Assembly: GCA_016222925.1 (NCBI GenBank)
Contig: JACRQB010000299.1
Span: 1 to 6,599 of the forward strand
Source of the DNA: Nitrospirota bacterium
GTDB taxonomy: Bacteria > Nitrospirota > Nitrospiria > Nitrospirales > Nitrospiraceae
DNA: 6,599 nucleotides
Direction: 5' to 3'
The notes below the pieces were generated by a model, which was given only the letters and a program-made list of their open reading frames with translations, ran no database searches and was not told the DNA's origin. Shown here piece by piece: positions 4,594 through 6,599 of this stretch (positions within the stretch are counted from its first letter, which is position 1; every line of letters starts with the position of its first letter). The position numbers were made by a program, and so were the translations under genes.

Positions 4594-6285
4594 ATGCGAA
4601 TGAGTGACAAGCTTCCAGCATTGTTCCAATCCACAGTCAATCCGGCTCTTGATGCGCTGACTCAGGAGCAGGTCATTGAGCGCCTCTGGGCAAAAGACCA
4701 TCGAGTTTGGAAGCAGGACCCCAGGGAGATCGCTGATCGGTTGGGGTGGTTGACGTTGCAGGATCAGATGCCACAACAGCTCGGACCACTACGAAATTGT
4801 GTGTCCATGGCTAAGGAGATGAAGGTTAGGGATGTGGTGCTCCTGGGTATGGGCGGCAGCAGTCTTGGGCCTGAGGTGTTCCGCACAGTGTTTGGCGCTC
4901 AGAAAGGGTCTCCGCGTCTGTGGGTATTGGACTCAACTGTTCCTGGCTGGGTTCGGCAGGTCACGAAGGCCATTTCTCCATCGCGGACCCTCTTTCTCGT
5001 GGCGAGCAAATCCGGTGGAACGATTGAAGTCATGTCACTCTTCGCCCACTTTTGGAAGCTCGTGACAAAGGCCAAGGGGAATTATGGAGGAAGGCAGTTT
5101 GTCGCGATTACCGACTCGGGGACCGGCTTAGAAAAGATGGCGCGAGATTATGGATTTGGACAGATCTTCACCAACCCAGCCGACATCGGCGGGCGCTACT
5201 CGGTGCTCTCTCTCTTTGGTCTGGTACCCGCGGCATTCCTGGGACTCGATATCACGCGGCTTTTGGACCGGGCCGCCGGCATGGCGGAACGATGCCGGCA
5301 GCAGGAAGACGCCAAGGCGAATCCCGGTGCCTATCTCGGTGCAGTGATGGGGAGCCTTGCTAAGACTGGACGTGATAAGGTGACGGTCATTGCATCACCG
5401 TCGCTCGCGACGTTCGGGCTCTGGGTCGAGCAGCTTCTAGCAGAAAGTACGGGCAAAGAGGGCACAGGCCTCATCCCAATCGCACAGGAACCGGTGTTAA
5501 AGCCGAGTGCGTATGGAACCGACCGCTTCTTTGTCTATCTCAAACTCAAAGGAGAAAAGAACGGAGCGCTTGATCGAACTGTTCTAGCGCTTGCCAAAGC
5601 CAAGCACCCAGTCCTGCAGTTTGACTTGCGCGATCGCTATGATCTTGGGGCCGAGTTTTTTCGGTGGGAGTGTGCGACGGCGATCGCCGGGCATTTACTC
5701 GAGATCCATCCCTTCGATCAACCAAATGTACAAGAGAGTAAAGACAACACCAATCGGGTTCTCGACACGTTCCAATCGACCGGACGCTTGCCAGAGCAGG
5801 TGAGTCGCCATCCCAAAGAGGTCGCACAAGATCTTGCGAACCAGCTTCATCCCGGAACCTATCTTTCCGTACTGGCGTACACCACGCCGTCACGTCCGTT
5901 TGAAACAGCGGTGCGTCGTCTCCGCCAAGCTCTTATGACGAGACATCGTGTTGCGACCACATTTGGATACGGGCCTCGGTATCTTCACTCGACCGGACAG
6001 CTCCACAAAGGCGGTCCCAAGACCGGGGTCTTTCTTGAACTCGTGGACCGCATGTCGCCGGACACGGCCATTCCTGGTAGACCATTCTCGTTTGGAACAT
6101 TGGCCCAGGCTCAGGCAGTCGGTGATCTGGCATCACTGCGCGCGCACGATCGTTATGCGATTCGGGTTCAATTGGGACGTGACCAGGTCGCCACGGTGAA
6201 CGCGATCACGGCGGCGCTGGTACCGGCCTCATTAGGCCGACGGCGTGGAACATTGAAGAAACGTCCCAAGCGCGCTTCCCGCTGA
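4594..6285 (+). CDS. pgi: Glucose-6-phosphate isomerase (TAL-PGI-type)
   Basis: This enzyme interconverts glucose 6-phosphate and fructose 6-phosphate in the cytoplasm. The product is 563 aa from ATG 4594. The first SIS domain carries GMGGSSLGPE (85-94) and the phosphate-binding SKSGGTIEV (138-146). DIGGRYSVLS (197-206) is the family signature. ESTGKEG (284-290) carries the likely catalytic Glu284, HPFDQPNVQESK (372-383) is the second signature, and HSTGQLHKGGP (465-475) follows. The ESTGKEGTG and HKGGP forms and the length resemble the isomerase half of transaldolase-isomerase fusions more than classical ~450 or ~550-residue Pgi proteins, but no transaldolase domain is attached or found upstream. 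The last 18 residues are very basic (nine Arg/Lys). pgl starts 1 nt after the stop, so the pair is an operon feeding the pentose phosphate pathway. Confidence 0.95.
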   Translation: MRMSDKLPALFQSTVNPALDALTQEQVIERLWAKDHRVWKQDPREIADRLGWLTLQDQMPQQLGPLRNCVSMAKEMKVRDVVLLGMGGSSLGPEVFRTVFGAQKGSPRLWVLDSTVPGWVRQVTKAISPSRTLFLVASKSGGTIEVMSLFAHFWKLVTKAKGNYGGRQFVAITDSGTGLEKMARDYGFGQIFTNPADIGGRYSVLSLFGLVPAAFLGLDITRLLDRAAGMAERCRQQEDAKANPGAYLGAVMGSLAKTGRDKVTVIASPSLATFGLWVEQLLAESTGKEGTGLIPIAQEPVLKPSAYGTDRFFVYLKLKGEKNGALDRTVLALAKAKHPVLQFDLRDRYDLGAEFFRWECATAIAGHLLEIHPFDQPNVQESKDNTNRVLDTFQSTGRLPEQVSRHPKEVAQDLANQLHPGTYLSVLAYTTPSRPFETAVRRLRQALMTRHRVATTFGYGPRYLHSTGQLHKGGPKTGVFLELVDRMSPDTAIPGRPFSFGTLAQAQAVGDLASLRAHDRYAIRVQLGRDQVATVNAITAALVPASLGRRRGTLKKRPKRASR

Positions 6286-6286
6286 T

Positions 6287-6599
6287 ATGGCCACCACGCC
6301 AGACATCCGCATTGCGCCTGGTACCCAGGAGTGGGGACAGGCGGCGGCTTCCTTGATCCTTTCCGTGAGCCAACAAGCCATTCAAGCCCATGGTCGGTGC
6401 CTCATCGCCCTCTCTGGCGGGTCCACCCCGAAGACGCTCTATCAAGTCCTGGTTACTTCTGAGTGGAACGCACGATTCGATTGGTCGCGTATAGTATTCC
6501 TGTTTGGTGACGAACGCTGTACACCACCGGACCATCCAGAAAGCAATTTTCGAATGGCGCAGACTGAGCTCTTTCAACCGCTGAACATTCGACCGGAAC
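6287..6599 (+). CDS. pgl: 6-phosphogluconolactonase, 5' part (cut by window end)
   Basis: This enzyme hydrolyses 6-phosphogluconolactone to 6-phosphogluconate, the second step of the oxidative pentose phosphate pathway. The first 104 residues are visible and the frame is open at the window edge. Diagnostic motifs are SGGSTP (43-48), the FLFGDER segment (71-77) followed by CTPPDHPESNFRM (78-90), typical of the DevB/SugarP_isomerase family. The start ATG 6287 follows the pgi stop by one nucleotide (TGATATG) and has no Shine-Dalgarno of its own, so termination-reinitiation coupling with pgi is likely. A GlcN6P deaminase is less likely given the SNFRM motif and the pgi context. zwf or gnd might be expected downstream, outside the window. 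Confidence 0.95.
   Translation, partial: MATTPDIRIAPGTQEWGQAAASLILSVSQQAIQAHGRCLIALSGGSTPKTLYQVLVTSEWNARFDWSRIVFLFGDERCTPPDHPESNFRMAQTELFQPLNIRPE

Overview
The window reads as a chromosomal segment of a Gram-negative-type bacterium with diderm lipoproteins and moderate G+C. A member of the Nitrospirota (Nitrospira-like) is my best guess. This rests on the style of the bL34 and YidD proteins, a DUF4398-like lipoprotein beside L,D-transpeptidases, and a phosphoglucose isomerase of the kind found fused to transaldolase. It is inference, not a database result.

Layout. (1) Positions 25-885, minus strand: the conserved housekeeping block rpmH - rnpA - yidD (ribosomal protein bL34, RNase P protein, YidD membrane-insertion factor). 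It is driven by a perfect-consensus sigma-70 promoter at 937-965. yidC would be expected next, just outside the left edge. The short rpmH gene (45 aa) is clear although it is small. (2) Positions 886-1360: a 475-nt divergent intergenic region with promoters and one imperfect inverted repeat. (3) Positions 1361-4195, plus strand: a tight envelope cluster of four genes. These are a helical DUF4398-like lipoprotein, a lipoprotein carrying only the first half of a YkuD (L,D-transpeptidase) domain, a complete YkuD L,D-transpeptidase, and a secreted protein that looks like a degenerate YkuD paralogue without the catalytic Cys. (4) Positions 4196-4593: a 398-nt gap with small palindromes and a candidate promoter. 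(5) Positions 4594-6599, plus strand: pgi followed after one nucleotide by pgl (cut by the window end), a sugar-phosphate operon linking glucose-6-phosphate isomerisation with the oxidative pentose phosphate pathway.

How the genes work together. Block 1 is translation, tRNA processing and membrane-protein insertion. Block 3 is peptidoglycan and outer-membrane maintenance, probably 3-3 cross-linking or lipoprotein-peptidoglycan attachment. Block 5 is central carbon metabolism.

The most unusual part is block 3. The first transpeptidase gene loses homology exactly where the second gene's hydrophobic leader begins in another frame (about 2905-2925). This looks like a deletion junction that removed the catalytic half of gene 1 and the start of gene 2. 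The third member appears to have lost the active site by substitution. I found no CRISPR array, mobile element, tRNA or rRNA, and I do not see a clearly novel system.
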